From assembly GCA_016210495.1 (NCBI GenBank), contig JACQUC010000174.1, positions 1 to 7,218 of the forward strand: a stretch of 7,218 nucleotides of DNA. Reading direction: 5' to 3'. This DNA is from Chloroflexota bacterium (GTDB taxonomy: Bacteria; Chloroflexota; FW602-bin22; JACPRP01). The notes beneath the pieces are model-generated. The model was not told where the DNA came from, searched no databases, and worked only from the letters and a program-made list of their open reading frames with translations. Shown piece after piece: positions 6,228-7,218 of the stretch. Each line of letters opens with the position of its first letter. The stretch's first letter is position 1. The position numbers and the translations under genes are program-made.

Positions 6228-7069
6228 AGTGGCGTTGACACATCGTCGATCAGGACGTCATACAGCGGCAGGCGCAGCCGGTCGGTCTTGCCCTTGCGAT
6301 CAAAGACGTCGATGACGAGCAGGCGGGGCTCGCACCATGGCGTGTCGTAGCGATGTCGACCGTTCTTGGTCTTGCGCCCGGGGTGCGGCTTGCGTGTGCG
6401 CACGCGGCCCCCATCCAGACCGACCCGCACCCGCTGGCCCGCCAACGGCCCATGGCGGTCGATCGGTTCCTGGCGCGCGCGCTCCAACGCCGCATCCCGT
6501 GCCGACAGATCGGCACGCGCCGTACTGAGCGCGACGCGCTTCAAGGTCTTGACCTCCACACGCAGCCCGTGCTCGGCCAGCAGCCCGACGGCCTCGCGAT
6601 AGCTGCCCGCCTGCACCGTGTAGAGCGACAACTCGCTGCGCGTGGCCGGGCTCACCCCGTCGTTGAAACCCAGGGCATCCAGCACGGGATACACCCCCAC
6701 ACCCGTCGGTCCTCGCTTGCGGCGCTTGGGGCCCTGTCGCGGCGGCACCGGGCGAAGATACGGGGTCGACACCAGACAACGCGTGCCCCCGGGCATCAGC
6801 ACCCAAGTCGGCCGTTTGCCTCGATGGCGCAGCCGATTGGGGCACCGCTCCCGTGCCGCGCCCACCGCCCTCCTCACGAAGGCATCGTCATGCGCCCGCA
6901 GCAGGTGTTGATGGAGAATGACGTCCGCCTGGCGCTCGCTCGCCGCCGCGACCTCCCGCTCGAGCTGCAGGAACTCAAGGGGAGTCCTCGGCGTAGGCGT
7001 CTCCAGCCAGCTCTCCATGGACTCAAGCGTCTCGTTCCCTCTGCACTCACTCCGCCGTGTCGCTGCCAT
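5874..7069 (-). mobile_element. remnant of an ISKra4-like insertion sequence
   Basis: The recognisable part of the element is its single transposase gene, in two frames on the minus strand. The right-hand border beyond 7069 and any terminal inverted repeat there could not be defined. The left-hand end is certainly missing, because the transposase breaks at 5874. The DNA is visibly richer in GC than the operon to its left, consistent with separate origin. With a frameshift, a lost catalytic motif and one end gone it cannot move by itself. No flanking target duplication is expected or seen, since one end is deleted. Confidence 0.75.
6215..7069 (-). pseudogene. ISKra4-family transposase, N-terminal fragment
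   Basis: A 284-codon frame carrying the first half of the transposase. An N-terminal helical region is followed by an Arg/Lys-rich stretch (about 112-121) and GVYPVLDALGFNDGVSPATRSE (125-146), characteristic of this family. Then come a helix-turn-helix-like segment (SYREAVGLLAEHGLRVEVKTLKR) and RVRVGLDGGRVRTR (213-226), with Asp219 as the probable first catalytic residue. DTPWCEPRLLVIDVFDRKGKTDR and LYDVLIDDV follow as expected. The frame then fails: STPLWLW and a stop at 6215-6217. Dropping the duplicated GT (AC/AC at 6238-6241 on the plus strand) restores DDVNATVALVIGYLR. The start at 7069 is the only ATG after the in-frame stop at 7088-7090; no Shine-Dalgarno is visible before it. Confidence 0.85.
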
Positions 7070-7156
7070 GCCACGGCCTTGGGTGTCTCAAAAGGTGGGC
7101 TACCGTTCCAGCAAGTGTGACCGAATTGGCTCGTCATTCGTCGTATAGTTCCTCTT

Positions 7157-7174
7157 GGCGGCGGGGTCGCCGTC
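7157..7174 (+). repeat. GC hairpin in the leader of the plus-strand gene
   Basis: CGGCG at 7159-7163 pairs with CGCCG at 7168-7172 around a GGGT loop. The stem extends to seven pairs if a G-U pair (7158/7173) and a G-C pair (7157/7174) are counted. It sits directly before the AGGAGG ribosome-binding site, so on the message it would border the ribosome landing zone. A role in translation control is possible but unproven; a transposon-end palindrome or chance are alternatives. Confidence 0.3.
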
Positions 7175-7180
7175 AGGAGG
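7175..7180 (+). promoter_or_regulatory. Shine-Dalgarno sequence AGGAGG
   Basis: A perfect AGGAGG nine bases before the ATG at 7190. It is the strongest ribosome-binding site in the window and is the main support for a genuine start there. Confidence 0.6.
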
Positions 7181-7189
7181 AGATCAACG

Positions 7190-7218
7190 ATGAAGGTCGA
7201 TTCGCTGGATGAGCTGCA
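7190..7218 (+). CDS. 5' end of a rightward gene, product unknown (partial)
   Basis: Only the first nine codons and two bases of a tenth are present, reading MKVDSLDEL. They are preceded by a perfect AGGAGG at ideal spacing and remain open to the window edge. The product cannot be identified from this little sequence. The gene diverges from the IS remnant and the polysaccharide operon, so it marks a change of transcription direction and may be the next unit of the locus or another mobile gene. Confidence 0.5.

Larger units (their letters stand above)
7070..7189. other. divergent intergenic region between the IS remnant and a plus-strand gene
   Basis: This 120-bp stretch lies between the transposase start (minus strand) and the partial gene starting at 7190 (plus strand). 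It should contain the outer end of the IS, the join with host DNA and the promoter for the rightward gene. TATAGT at 7144-7149 could be a -10 box for the latter, but no matching -35 is found at 16-18 bp spacing. The IS end cannot be placed without its partner repeat, which is deleted. Confidence 0.4.

Noticed and set aside
6215..6243. Programmed ribosomal frameshift producing a full transposase
   Set aside because: There is no slippery heptamer at the overlap. The downstream frame also lacks a catalytic segment and its C-terminus, so a fusion would be inactive anyway.
6353..7120. A 255-codon plus-strand frame opposite the transposase
   Set aside because: It is a shadow of the GC-rich transposase gene, Pro/Arg/His-rich and without domain features or a ribosome-binding site.
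1..7218. CRISPR array, tRNA, rRNA, riboswitch or toxin-antitoxin pair
   Set aside because: No regularly spaced repeats, no cloverleaf or rRNA-like sequence, and no credible small gene pair was found on either strand.

Overview
The window is a moderately to highly GC-rich bacterial segment (by eye about 60% GC, and clearly richer in the right-hand 1.2 kb). Codon use and gene style suggest a GC-rich Gram-negative-type bacterium. Nothing here fixes the taxon, and there is no rRNA, tRNA or housekeeping marker.

From left to right: (1) 1-197 is non-coding and carries two hairpins that may end transcription of the leftward operon. (2) 198-5834 holds four tightly packed genes, all on the minus strand and transcribed right to left: an AsnB-type glutamine-dependent amidotransferase (3894-5834), a CgeB-like GT-B glycosyltransferase (2559-3884), an uncharacterised GT-A-like protein typical of polysaccharide clusters (1275-2492), and a family-2 glycosyltransferase (198-1202). 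(3) 5874-7069 is the remnant of an insertion sequence encoding an ISKra4-type transposase. It is inactivated three ways: a 2-bp frameshift, an in-frame internal deletion and a 3' truncation. (4) 7070-7189 is a short divergent intergenic stretch. (5) At 7190 a plus-strand gene with an excellent Shine-Dalgarno sequence begins and runs out of the window.

The four-gene block reads as one end of a cell-surface polysaccharide cluster (O-antigen, capsule or exopolysaccharide). The three transferase-like proteins would assemble or decorate an oligosaccharide. The AsnB-like enzyme could supply amide groups, for instance on uronic acid carboxylates, or simply make asparagine. No flippase, polymerase, chain-length regulator or initiating transferase lies inside the window.

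The most informative feature is the junction between the IS remnant and the operon. The transposase frame breaks off inside its conserved SAIRRV motif, runs through about 36 bases of unrelated sequence and stops three bases before the asnB-like start codon. An IS-mediated deletion has probably removed whatever originally stood upstream of this operon. The least understood gene is the 405-residue protein, and the CgeB-like enzyme carries an unusual Glu-to-Gln change in its nucleotide-sugar site.
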